Assembly: GCF_001613205.1 (NCBI RefSeq) | Contig: NZ_BDBX01000024.1 | Location: forward strand, 124,001 to 188,000 | Direction of reading: 5' to 3' | From: Nocardia sienata NBRC 100364 | Lineage (GTDB): Bacteria > Actinomycetota > Actinomycetes > Mycobacteriales > Mycobacteriaceae | Length of the DNA stretch: 64,000 nt | In this document: piece by piece, positions 8,302 to 16,191 of the stretch | Numbering within the stretch: the stretch's first letter is position 1 | Layout of the letters: every line of letters begins with the position of its first letter | Made by a program: the position numbers and the translations under genes | The notes under the pieces: model-generated | What the model saw: the letters and a program-made list of their open reading frames with translations, nothing else | The model's database searches: none | Told to the model about the DNA's origin: nothing

Positions 8302-8814
8302 TCAGCCCTCGCCGTCGGGTGTCAGCACGACCAGCGGCATGGGCCGGTCGATCTTGGACTGGAAGTCCGCCAGCAGGGGGTTGTTGGCCAGCACCCAGGC
8401 CGCGAACTCGTCGTAGTCCGCACCTTCGAGCACCTTGCCGGTCGCGGGGTAGGTTCTGTCCCGGAGCTCGATGGTGACCTGCGGATTCGCCTTGATGTTG
8501 TACCACCAGGCCGGGTACTTGTCCTCGATGAACGAGCTCACGTACATGGTGTCGTCCCGGTACAGGGGGCCCAGCGGAGTCGTGTGCCGCTTGCCGCTCT
8601 TGGCTCCCGTGGTGGTGAGCAGGATGAGGTCCCCGCCCGCGTAGGCACCGCCCACCTTGCCCGAGTTCTCCCGGAACTCCTTGATCACATCATCGTTCCA
8701 GTTGGCGATGCTGTCCTGCTCGTCCCAAGCCTGGTTCCACGGCGCGTTCGGATCGTTGTAGTCGGTGATATCGGTCTGTCCCGGTTGTCCCGCAGTCGAT
8801 TGGGTTTCGCTCAT
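8302..8814 (-). CDS. Ddn-like deazaflavin (F420)-dependent nitroreductase family protein
   Basis: The 170-residue protein carries the DUF385/Ddn split-barrel signature: GDLILLTTTGAKSGKRHTTP and PAWWYNIKANPQVTIELRDR. Relatives use F420H2 to reduce nitroimidazoles or quinones, or bind fatty acids. The N-terminal 30 residues are acidic and disordered-looking. The frame extends to 9018, but the ATG at 8814 is the first codon before the conserved region, and what lies upstream lacks coding character. Confidence 0.86.
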   Translation of the reverse strand: MSETQSTAGQPGQTDITDYNDPNAPWNQAWDEQDSIANWNDDVIKEFRENSGKVGGAYAGGDLILLTTTGAKSGKRHTTPLGPLYRDDTMYVSSFIEDKYPAWWYNIKANPQVTIELRDRTYPATGKVLEGADYDEFAAWVLANNPLLADFQSKIDRPMPLVVLTPDGEG

Positions 8815-9208
8815 GCTTGGAGTGTGTCGCGGATATAGGACAGTTACCGTCCTGATTCGACGATGAACCGTGCCGTTGCCGCACGCGGCGTGCCCGCCGG
8901 GTACGCCTCTGCCCGGGCGTGGTCGAGGGCTCCTCCGGGCACGAACTGCCTCGCCATCACGATGCGCGCAACCGCCGACCCGTGCGGTGATGTCGGCAAA
9001 TGGACGGTTGATCGGCAAGTGCTCGGAAAAATTATGGTTGACCAGCGATGATCTGGCGCATCAGTGGGCAGGGACGCATTGATTGTCGAATACTCGGCAC
9101 AGCAGTCGGAGCGGCGAGCCTACGGAAGCGTCCTGTGAGAAGGTGGGCTTTCGCTCGCGCATTCGGTGCCGGCGGTGTCGAAGGAATGTGGACGAAGGAG
9201 AGGCTTTG
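8815..9208. other. Intergenic region without a gene
   Basis: About 390 bp separate the divergent Ddn-like and MaoC genes. A short dyad AGGAC-agttacc-GTCCT lies near 8836-8852, close upstream of the Ddn-like gene, and could be an operator. An AT-rich patch near 9028-9040 (GGAAAAATTATGG) may belong to the promoter of the MaoC gene. I see no RNA gene or repeat. Confidence 0.4.
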
Positions 9209-10243
9209 GTGGAAGCGGCGTTCGACGTGGCCGGGCTGGTAGGGCATCGTTACCGTGCGGAGGACTACTACGAGGTGGGGCGGGAGAAGATCCGCGAGTA
9301 CGCGCGAGCGGTGCAGGACTTCCACCCGGCGCACTGGAGCGAAGACGCTGCCGGCGAGTTCGGATACGCCGGTCTGATCGCGCCGACCACGTTCATTTCC
9401 ACCGTCGCGATGTTGGCCAATCGCAGACTGTCGGAGACCGTCATGACCCACTACGACGTGCTCGTGCAGACCGATCAGGTTTTCGAGATGTACAAGCCGG
9501 TGCTCACCGGCGACCGGCTGGTCAGCGATGTCGAGCTGTCCTCGGTACGTCGCATCGCGGGCAAGGACCTGCTCACCATCACCAACACATTCACCGACCG
9601 GACCGGCGATATCGTGCAGATCATGCACACCACCGTCGTCGGCCTCACCAGCGAGGATGTCGACACCGACCTCGGCGACACGCTCGAGCGCGTCGTCATG
9701 AGCGGGCTCCACACGACCTCCCGAACCGCAGCCGCATCCGCCGACGGGCCGTCGGCGCCGGACCCGGATACCGAGATCGTCGCACGTCTTTCGCCGATCT
9801 CCCGCACGCGTATCCCGTGCACCGTGCCGCGATTCGAGGACATCGCCGTCGGTGACGAGCTTCCCGCACGGTCTGTGAACCTGACACGCGGCGATCTGGT
9901 GAATTACGCCGGGGTCTCGGGAGACGTGAATCCCATCCATTGGCATGAGGGGGTCGCCGCGCTCGCGGGTCTTCCGAATGTGATCGCCCACGGCATGCTC
10001 ACCATGGGTCTGGGAGCGGGATTCGTCACCGGATGGCTCGGTGACCCGGGTGCATTGATCAGATACGGGGTCCGGCTGTCGAATTACACGGTCATCGAAG
10101 CCTCCTCCGCCGGAACCGTGGAGTTCACCGGGCGCATCAAGGCGGTCGATCCCGAGACGAGGACAGCTGTGGTCGTCATCGCCGCGAAGTCGGCCGGCCG
10201 CAAGATCTTCGGCCTCGCCACCGCGGATGTCCGCCTCGCATAG
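9209..10243 (+). CDS. Fused MaoC-type 3-hydroxyacyl dehydratase
   Basis: The 344-residue protein joins a HadA-like N-terminal hot-dog domain (VGHRYRAEDYYEVGREKIREYARAV, FISTVAM, THYDVLVQTDQVFEMYKPVL) to a HadB-like catalytic domain with the hydratase motif GDVNPIHW and the following NVIAHGMLTMGLG. In mycolic-acid bacteria HadA and HadB are separate or fused subunits that dehydrate 3-hydroxyacyl-ACP in FAS-II; a CoA-specific role is also possible. AAGGAG at 9195-9200 supports GTG 9209 (or TTG 9206) over the longer frame. It is transcribed alone, away from other FAS genes. Confidence 0.85.
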   Translation: MEAAFDVAGLVGHRYRAEDYYEVGREKIREYARAVQDFHPAHWSEDAAGEFGYAGLIAPTTFISTVAMLANRRLSETVMTHYDVLVQTDQVFEMYKPVLTGDRLVSDVELSSVRRIAGKDLLTITNTFTDRTGDIVQIMHTTVVGLTSEDVDTDLGDTLERVVMSGLHTTSRTAAASADGPSAPDPDTEIVARLSPISRTRIPCTVPRFEDIAVGDELPARSVNLTRGDLVNYAGVSGDVNPIHWHEGVAALAGLPNVIAHGMLTMGLGAGFVTGWLGDPGALIRYGVRLSNYTVIEASSAGTVEFTGRIKAVDPETRTAVVVIAAKSAGRKIFGLATADVRLA

Positions 10244-10282
10244 CCTGCGCCGTGATAGGGGGGCCGTCGGTCGGGAAAGGCC

Positions 10283-11032
10283 TCACTGTTCGCACGCTGT
10301 ATGAGGGGCCGCGTCATCGCTGAGGCGGGATGGTCGGTCGGATCGGATGTTCGCCCGCTCCCACGCCTCTGTAATCGCGGCGGGAATTCGTCCGCGGTCG
10401 GGTAAGTCGTAGTGGTTGGCGCGAGCCCACGCACGAATGACGTGGGAATCGACGGCTTGTGCTGCACCGGAACCGAGATCAGCGGAGCCCGAATCCGTCG
10501 GCTGATGCTCGGGATCACGGGAGAAGCCGACCCCGTCATCGAGAAGCCCATCGGGGAACAGCGGCACATCGATCCGACCGCTGAAGCTCGCGGCGAGGAA
10601 CGCGGTCAAACAGCCATCGAAGGCGTACCAGCGCGGCCCGCGGGCTTCGTTGACAGCTACACGCCAGCCATCGGGGTCGTCCGCGGGTTCGGTGATCCAG
10701 AAGAGATGCTCGCCGTTGTCGGTCACCCCGCAGGCCAGCAGGCTGTCCGGGGCGTGCGGCACCGGAACTGAGCCGGTATCACGGTCGTCCCGGAGTTGCC
10801 GGCGCAGGGTGGCCGGCATCGGGCCGGCGAGATCGATCCACTCGGTCGGGCCGTGCGGGTGATAGACCCTCAGGTACGCACAGAAAATGCCGGGGCCGTA
10901 CACCGTGGCGAGCTGCTTGTAGTCGGCCGGCAACGTGAGACCGACCGCGTTTTCGGCGGCTCCCCAGTCCACTGAGACCGGCTCGGGGGGTGGCGCGCAG
11001 ACCCGCACGAGGTCCGTGATTCCGGTCGGCAC
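10283..11032 (-). CDS. SUKH (SMI1/KNR4) domain fused to an Lsr2-type DNA-binding domain
   Basis: Residues 1-155 are a SUKH domain: WGAAENAVGLTLPADYKQLA, YGPGIFCAYLRVYHPH and FWITEPADDPDGWRV fit the family, which includes many polymorphic-toxin immunity proteins. After an acidic linker, residues near 205-240 read HVIRAWARANHYDLPDRGRI and on, the C-terminal DNA-binding domain of Lsr2 with its R-G-R AT-hook-like core. The Lsr2 dimerisation domain is absent. The fusion suggests a protein tethered to xenogeneic or AT-rich DNA; its target is unknown. It is convergent with the MaoC gene and stands alone. Confidence 0.72.
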   Translation of the reverse strand: MPTGITDLVRVCAPPPEPVSVDWGAAENAVGLTLPADYKQLATVYGPGIFCAYLRVYHPHGPTEWIDLAGPMPATLRRQLRDDRDTGSVPVPHAPDSLLACGVTDNGEHLFWITEPADDPDGWRVAVNEARGPRWYAFDGCLTAFLAASFSGRIDVPLFPDGLLDDGVGFSRDPEHQPTDSGSADLGSGAAQAVDSHVIRAWARANHYDLPDRGRIPAAITEAWERANIRSDRPSRLSDDAAPHTACEQ

Positions 11033-11353
11033 GCTGCGACCTTACGGCAAGCCGACCACAGACATGAGGCTGCCGGCGGCATGTGCCGTGGACCCGATGG
11101 GCCTGCGGTAATGGGGGAGGGCCACGCAACGGCGGCGCCGGGGCACCGAGTCGCTGATTCCGGAGCGCGCCGGCGCGTGTTCCGGCGGTGCCGGGCGAGG
11201 TGTCCGGTGTGGCCCGCTCGCATCCCCGGGCCGGTTCACCGCGACTTCCCACCTGTCGCGCAACACGCCGTGCCCGCAGTGTTGACCGCGACGGCCCATC
11301 GGAAACCTGCCCGGGCGCCGGTTCCCGTCGCGGGTGGTTGCCGGTGGTGCGAT

Positions 11354-11373
11354 CCGGCCGGTCGAGCGGCCGG
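11354..11373 (-). terminator. GC-rich hairpin after a small ORF
   Basis: CCGGCCG-gtcgag-CGGCCGG is a perfect 7-bp stem located 20 bp beyond the stop of the 51-residue membrane-protein gene on the minus strand. It has no T-tract, as is common for actinobacterial terminators. The remaining 11033-11393 spacer holds nothing else I can identify. Confidence 0.45.
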
Positions 11374-11393
11374 TGCCGGCACCGTATCCGGCC

Positions 11394-11549
11394 TCAGAGC
11401 AGCCAGAGCACCGCGCCCAGCGCCGCGAGTGCGGCGCAGACCCCCAGCGCGACCGCGAGCGGCCGGGCGGTCTTCCAGGTGGTGTAGGCGCCGCCGATGA
11501 GAAATCCGGCGAGGGTGAACAGCAGAATTACGGCGACATCGGTGGACAC
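11394..11549 (-). CDS. 51-residue membrane protein
   Basis: A GTG-initiated frame of 51 codons encodes two hydrophobic helices (VAVILLFTLAGFLIGGA and a second one ending in LGAVLWLL) joined by YTTWKTARPLA, so both ends should face the same side. AGGGCG precedes the start closely. Codon use is typical of neighbouring genes. Such small two-helix proteins are common and uncharacterised in Nocardia-like genomes. Its start faces away from the carboxylase operon. Confidence 0.55.
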   Translation of the reverse strand: MSTDVAVILLFTLAGFLIGGAYTTWKTARPLAVALGVCAALAALGAVLWLL

Positions 11550-11611
11550 AGCGCCCTATTGTGCCTGGTCTCGGCGCTGCTCCCCGCCGCGGCCCGGGCT
11601 CTGGGAATTAA

Positions 11612-11627
11612 CAAGCACGCGTGCTTG
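11612..11627. promoter_or_regulatory. 16-bp perfect palindrome, likely TetR operator
   Basis: CAAGCACGCGTGCTTG is a perfect dyad 100 bp upstream of the first gene of the carboxylase operon, in AT-rich surroundings (TTAA before, ATTTTTT after) that look like a promoter. CAAGCA-N4-TGCTTG is a typical TetR-family site. The operon ends with a TetR gene (20259-20864), which makes autoregulation of the whole cluster the simplest reading. Confidence 0.6.
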
Positions 11628-11727
11628 ATTTTTTACCGGCGGCCTGTGATGCTGGGGCGGTACGCGGACAGCCACGGGCGCATTTCGGCGACCCCGCCCG
11701 GCGCCGCGGTAGGAGGCGAAACCGCTG

Positions 11728-13443
11728 ATGAGTGGTCTGGCGTCCGATCCCGACCTGATCCGGATCGGCAACTGTTCGGGGTTCTACGGCGACCGCTTCG
11801 GCGCGATGCGCGAAATGCTCGAGGGCGGGCAGCTCGATGTGCTGACCGGTGACTATCTCGCCGAACTCACCATGCTGATCCTGGGCCGTGATCGGATGAA
11901 GGATGCCGGCCTCGGCTATGCCAAAACCTTCCTGCGTCAGCTCGAGGAGTGCCTCGGCCTCGCGCTGGAACGAAATGTCCAGATCGTGACCAATGCCGGT
12001 GGCCTGAATCCGGCCGCGCTGGCGGAGAAGGTGGGGGAGCTGGCGGCCCGGCTCGGCCTGGAGGTCCGGGTCGGATACGTGGACGGCGACGACCTCACCG
12101 GCCGCGCCGCCGAACTCGGCCTGGGCTCCCCGCTCACCGCCAACGCCTATCTCGGGGCCTGGGGTATCGCCGAATGCCTGGCCGCGGGCTCGGATGTGGT
12201 GGTCACCGGCCGGGTCACCGACGCCTCGGTGGTGGTGGGCCCGGCCGCCGCCCATTTCGGCTGGAAACGTACCGATTACGACCGGCTGGCCGGTGCGGTG
12301 GTGGCCGGTCATGTGATCGAATGCGGCACCCAGGCCACCGGCGGCAACTTCGCGTTCTTCCGCGAGCTCCCCGACCTCGGCCGCCCCGGATTCCCCCTCG
12401 CGGAGATCCGCGCGGACGGTAGCAGCGTCATCACCAAACACGCGGGCACCGGCGGCGCGGTCACCGTGGACACCGTCGCGGCCCAGCTCATGTACGAGAT
12501 CCAGGGCGCGCGCTACGCCGGCCCTGATGTCACCGCCCGGCTCGATACGGTCGAACTCGCCGCCGACGGCCCGGACCGGGTATCGATCCGCGGCGTCGTG
12601 GGGGAACCGCCGCCGCCGACGGTGAAGGTTTCGCTGAACACTCTCGGCGGGTTCCGCAACGAGATGGAGTTCATCCTCACCGGCCTCGATATCGAAGCGA
12701 AAGCCGATCTGGCGCGGCGGCAGCTGGAGGCCTGGTTGCCCGAACGTCCGGCCGAACTCGACTGGACCCTGGCCCGGCTGGACCGTCCCGACGCCGACAC
12801 CGAGGAACAGGCCAGCGCCCTGCTGCGCTGTGTGGTCCGCGACCCCGATCCGAACAAGGTGGGTCGCGCGTTCTCCGGTGTCGCCGTCGAACTCGCGCTG
12901 GCCAGCTATCCGGGCTGCAGTTTTACCGCCCCGCCCGGTAACGGTTCGCCCTACGGCGTCTACCGACCGGGATTCGTCGACGCCGCCGAGGTCGCACATA
13001 CCGCCCACCGGCCGGCCGGGTGCAAGGTCGTGGTGGGGGCCCCGTCGGAGACCCGCGAACTGACCGAGGTCCCGGAACCCGAACTTCCCGCACCGCTTGC
13101 GCCCACACCCACGAAACGGGCACCGCTGGGCGAGATCGCGCTGGCCCGCAGTGGCGACAAGGGTGGTGACGCGAATATCGGCGTCTGGGTGCGCACCGAG
13201 GACCAGTGGCGCTGGCTGGTGCACACCCTCACCGTCGAGCGGCTGCGCGAACTACTGCCCGAAACCGCCCCCCTGGAGATCACCCGGCATGTGCTGCCGA
13301 ATCTGCGGGCGCTCAACTTCCTCATCTCCGGTCTGCTCGGCGAAGGCGTGGCCTACCAGGCCCGGTTCGACCCGCAGGCCAAGGGACTCGGCGAATGGCT
13401 GCGGTCCCGTCATCTCGACATACCGTTGGAGCTGCTGCCTTGA
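11728..13443 (+). CDS. AtuA-like acyclic terpene utilisation family protein
   Basis: The 571-residue protein has the long DUF1446 N-terminal region (IRIGNCSGFYGDRFGAMREM, LDVLTGDYLAELTMLILG, IVTNAGGLNPAALAEKV) and the small C-terminal AtuA domain (LGEIALARSGDKGGDANIGV). AtuA is required for citronellol/geraniol catabolism in Pseudomonas, but its reaction is not settled. The gene leads an operon of acyl-CoA dehydrogenases and a biotin-dependent carboxylase, the same gene company as Atu. It overlaps the next gene by 4 bp (TTGA). Confidence 0.82.
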   Translation: MSGLASDPDLIRIGNCSGFYGDRFGAMREMLEGGQLDVLTGDYLAELTMLILGRDRMKDAGLGYAKTFLRQLEECLGLALERNVQIVTNAGGLNPAALAEKVGELAARLGLEVRVGYVDGDDLTGRAAELGLGSPLTANAYLGAWGIAECLAAGSDVVVTGRVTDASVVVGPAAAHFGWKRTDYDRLAGAVVAGHVIECGTQATGGNFAFFRELPDLGRPGFPLAEIRADGSSVITKHAGTGGAVTVDTVAAQLMYEIQGARYAGPDVTARLDTVELAADGPDRVSIRGVVGEPPPPTVKVSLNTLGGFRNEMEFILTGLDIEAKADLARRQLEAWLPERPAELDWTLARLDRPDADTEEQASALLRCVVRDPDPNKVGRAFSGVAVELALASYPGCSFTAPPGNGSPYGVYRPGFVDAAEVAHTAHRPAGCKVVVGAPSETRELTEVPEPELPAPLAPTPTKRAPLGEIALARSGDKGGDANIGVWVRTEDQWRWLVHTLTVERLRELLPETAPLEITRHVLPNLRALNFLISGLLGEGVAYQARFDPQAKGLGEWLRSRHLDIPLELLP

Positions 13444-14588
13444 CTGTCTGGAACACCGCCGAGCGCCGCGAACTGCGCGCCACCGTGCGCGCTTTCGCCG
13501 AGCGCGAGATCCTGCCCTACCAGGACGACTGGGAACGCGACGGGGAGATTCCGCGGGAACTGCACAAGAAGGCAGGGGAACTCGGCCTGCTCGGGATCCA
13601 GTTCCCGGAGGCCGCGGGCGGGGCGGGCGGAAACGGTATCGACGGCGCCGTCGTCTGCGAGGAACTGCACTACGCCGGGGTCTCGGGTGGAGTGTTCGCC
13701 TCCCTGTTCACCTGCGGTATCGCGGTACCGCACCTCATCGCCGCGGGCGATCCGGCGCAGCTCGACCGCTGGGTACGGCCCACGCTGACCGGTGACAAGA
13801 TCGGTTCGCTGGCGATCACCGAACCCGGCGGCGGCTCCGATGTGGGACATCTGACCACCTCGGCCCGCCGCGACGGCGATCACTACATCGTCAACGGCGC
13901 CAAGACCTACATCACCTCCGGCTGCCGCGCCGATTTCGTCGTGACCGCCGTCCGCACCGGCGGTCCGGGCGCGTCCGGGGTTTCGCTGCTGGTGGTCGAG
14001 AAGGGCACCCCCGGGTTCACGGTGGGCCGCAAACTGGACAAGATGGGCTGGCGCGCTTCCGATACCGCGGAACTGTCCTACCAGGATGTCCGGGTTCCGG
14101 TGTCGAATCTGGTAGGGCCGGAGAATTCCGGCTTCCTGCAGATCGCCGCGGCATTCGTCAGCGAACGGGTCGGACTCGCCGTGCAGGCGTATTCGAGCGC
14201 CCAGCGCTGCCTGGACCTCGCCCTGGACTGGGTGCGCAACCGGGAAACCTTCGGCCGCCCGCTCATCAGCAGGCAGGCCGTGCAGAACACCGTCACCGAG
14301 ATGGCCCGCCGGGTCGATATCGCCCGCGTCTACACCCGGGACGTGGCCGCCCGCGCCGCGGCCGGGGAGACCGATCTGATCGCCGAGGTCTGCTTCGCCA
14401 AGAACACCGCCGTCGAATCCGGCGAATGGGTGGCGAATCAGGCGGTGCAACTCTTCGGCGGACTCGGCTATATGCGCGAATCCGAGGTGGAACGCCAGTA
14501 CCGCGATATGCGGATCCTGAGTATCGGCGGCGGAACCACCGAAATCCTCACCGGCTTGGCCGCGAAACGATTGGGTTACCAGTCATGA
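13440..14588 (+). CDS. Acyl-CoA dehydrogenase (first of operon)
   Basis: The 382-residue flavoenzyme shows the standard ACAD order: RRELRATVRAFAEREILPYQ, GLLGIQFPEAAGGAGGNGID, LAITEPGGGSDVGHLTTSAR (flavin-binding), YIVNGAKTYITSGCRADFVV, and the C-terminal VQLFGGLGYMRESEVERQYR followed by IGGGTTEI. It should desaturate a branched acyl-CoA at the alpha-beta bond to make the carboxylase substrate. The start is TTG at 13440, inside the AtuA stop; ATGA links it to the carboxylase beta gene. The acyl chain cannot be read from the sequence. Confidence 0.88.
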   Translation: MTVWNTAERRELRATVRAFAEREILPYQDDWERDGEIPRELHKKAGELGLLGIQFPEAAGGAGGNGIDGAVVCEELHYAGVSGGVFASLFTCGIAVPHLIAAGDPAQLDRWVRPTLTGDKIGSLAITEPGGGSDVGHLTTSARRDGDHYIVNGAKTYITSGCRADFVVTAVRTGGPGASGVSLLVVEKGTPGFTVGRKLDKMGWRASDTAELSYQDVRVPVSNLVGPENSGFLQIAAAFVSERVGLAVQAYSSAQRCLDLALDWVRNRETFGRPLISRQAVQNTVTEMARRVDIARVYTRDVAARAAAGETDLIAEVCFAKNTAVESGEWVANQAVQLFGGLGYMRESEVERQYRDMRILSIGGGTTEILTGLAAKRLGYQS

Positions 14589-16183
14589 CGACACTGCGCA
14601 GCACCCTCGACACCACGAGCGGTGATTACACCGCGGCGGCCGCGGCCATGACAGCCAAACTCGCCGAGGTCGAGGCGGAGTTCGAGAAGGTCATCGCGGG
14701 CGGCGGCCCCGAGAAACTCGCCCGCCACCGCAAACGCGGCAAACTGACCGCTCGCGAACGTATCGAACTGCTCATCGACGAGGACTCGCCGTTCCTCGAA
14801 CTGTGCCCGCTCGCCGCCTGGGGCAGTGAATTCCAGGTGGGCGCCAGCACCGTCGCCGGTATCGGCGTGGTGGAGGGGGTGGAATGCATGATCGTCGCGC
14901 CCGACCCCACCGTGCGCGGCGGCACCTCCAACCCGTGGACGCTGCGCAAGACATTGCGGGTCAACGACATCATCCGGGAGAATCGGCTCCCGGTGATCTC
15001 GCTGGTGGAATCCGGCGGCGCCGATCTGCCCACGCAGAAAGAGGTCTTCGTCCCCGGCGGCCGGATGTTCCGCGACCTCACCCAGGCGTCGGCGGCGGGT
15101 ATTCCCACCATCGCCCTGGTCTTCGGCAACTCCACCGCGGGCGGCGCCTACATCCCCGGGATGTCCGATCACGTGGTGATGATCAAGGAACGCTCCAAGG
15201 TGTTCCTGGGCGGACCGCCGCTGGTGAAGATGGCCACCGGTGAGGAATCCGACGACGAATCCCTGGGTGGCGCGGATATGCACGCCCGGGTCTCCGGCCT
15301 GGCCGATTACTACGCGCTCGACGAACAGGACGCGATCCGCATCGGCCGGCGCATCGTCAAACGGCTGAACTGGAAGAAGCAGGGACCGGCAGCGCGCACC
15401 TCGGTGCTCGAACCGCTGTACGACCCGGACGAACTACTCGGGATCGTCCCGCCCGACCTGAAGATACCCTTCGATCCGCGCGAGGTGATCGCCCGGATCG
15501 TCGACGGCTCCGATTTCGACGAGTTCAAGCCGCGCTACGGGTCCAGCCTGGTCACCGGCTGGGCCGAACTGCACGGGTATCCGGTCGGCATCCTCGCCAA
15601 CGCCCGCGGGGTGCTGTTCTCCGAGGAATCGCAGAAGGCCACCCAGTTCATCCAGCTGGCGAACAAGACCAACACTCCGCTGCTGTTCCTGCACAACACC
15701 ACCGGCTACATGGTCGGCAAGGAGTACGAGCAGAAGGGCATCATCAAACACGGCGCCCAGATGATCAACGCGGTCTCCAATTCCAAGGTCCCGCATATCT
15801 CCGTACTCATGGGCGCCTCCTACGGCGCCGGGCACTACGGTATGTGCGGCCGCGCCTACGACCCCCGTTTCGTCTTCGCCTGGCCCAGTGCCAAATCCGC
15901 GGTCATGGGCGGTGCGCAACTGGCCGGGGTGATATCCATCGTCGGCCGCGCCGCCGCCGAGGCCCGCGGGCAGGCGTTCGACGAAGAAGCCGATGCCGGG
16001 ATGCGTGCCATGGTGGAAGCGCAGATCGAGGCCGAATCGCTGGCCATGTTCATGTCCGGGCGGCTCTACGACGACGGGGTCATCGACCCGCGCGATACCC
16101 GCACAGTGCTGGGTATGGCCCTCTCGGCCATCCACACTGCACCTGTCCAGGGCGCCGAATCCTTCGGCGTCTTCCGAATGTGA
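14585..16183 (+). CDS. Acyl-CoA carboxylase, carboxyltransferase beta subunit
   Basis: The 532-residue protein carries both crotonase-like halves of a carboxyltransferase. GGASVS-type oxyanion elements appear as ALVFGNSTAGGAYIPGMSD in the first half and MGASYGAGHYGMCGRAYDPR in the second, with NTTGYMVGKEYEQKGIIKHG between. The length and the HKR-rich N-terminus fit the methylcrotonyl/geranoyl-CoA type better than propionyl-CoA AccD5. It works with the adjacent alpha subunit. Methylcrotonyl-CoA (leucine) and geranoyl-CoA (terpenes) are the two likely substrates; the AtuA neighbour favours the latter only weakly. Confidence 0.88.
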   Translation: MTTLRSTLDTTSGDYTAAAAAMTAKLAEVEAEFEKVIAGGGPEKLARHRKRGKLTARERIELLIDEDSPFLELCPLAAWGSEFQVGASTVAGIGVVEGVECMIVAPDPTVRGGTSNPWTLRKTLRVNDIIRENRLPVISLVESGGADLPTQKEVFVPGGRMFRDLTQASAAGIPTIALVFGNSTAGGAYIPGMSDHVVMIKERSKVFLGGPPLVKMATGEESDDESLGGADMHARVSGLADYYALDEQDAIRIGRRIVKRLNWKKQGPAARTSVLEPLYDPDELLGIVPPDLKIPFDPREVIARIVDGSDFDEFKPRYGSSLVTGWAELHGYPVGILANARGVLFSEESQKATQFIQLANKTNTPLLFLHNTTGYMVGKEYEQKGIIKHGAQMINAVSNSKVPHISVLMGASYGAGHYGMCGRAYDPRFVFAWPSAKSAVMGGAQLAGVISIVGRAAAEARGQAFDEEADAGMRAMVEAQIEAESLAMFMSGRLYDDGVIDPRDTRTVLGMALSAIHTAPVQGAESFGVFRM

Positions 16184-16191
16184 GGCCGGTC

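Noticed and set aside
11608..13224. 538-residue minus-strand frame opposite the AtuA-like gene
   Set aside because: Composition is His/Arg/Gly-rich with no family motifs, while the plus strand carries a full recognisable protein.
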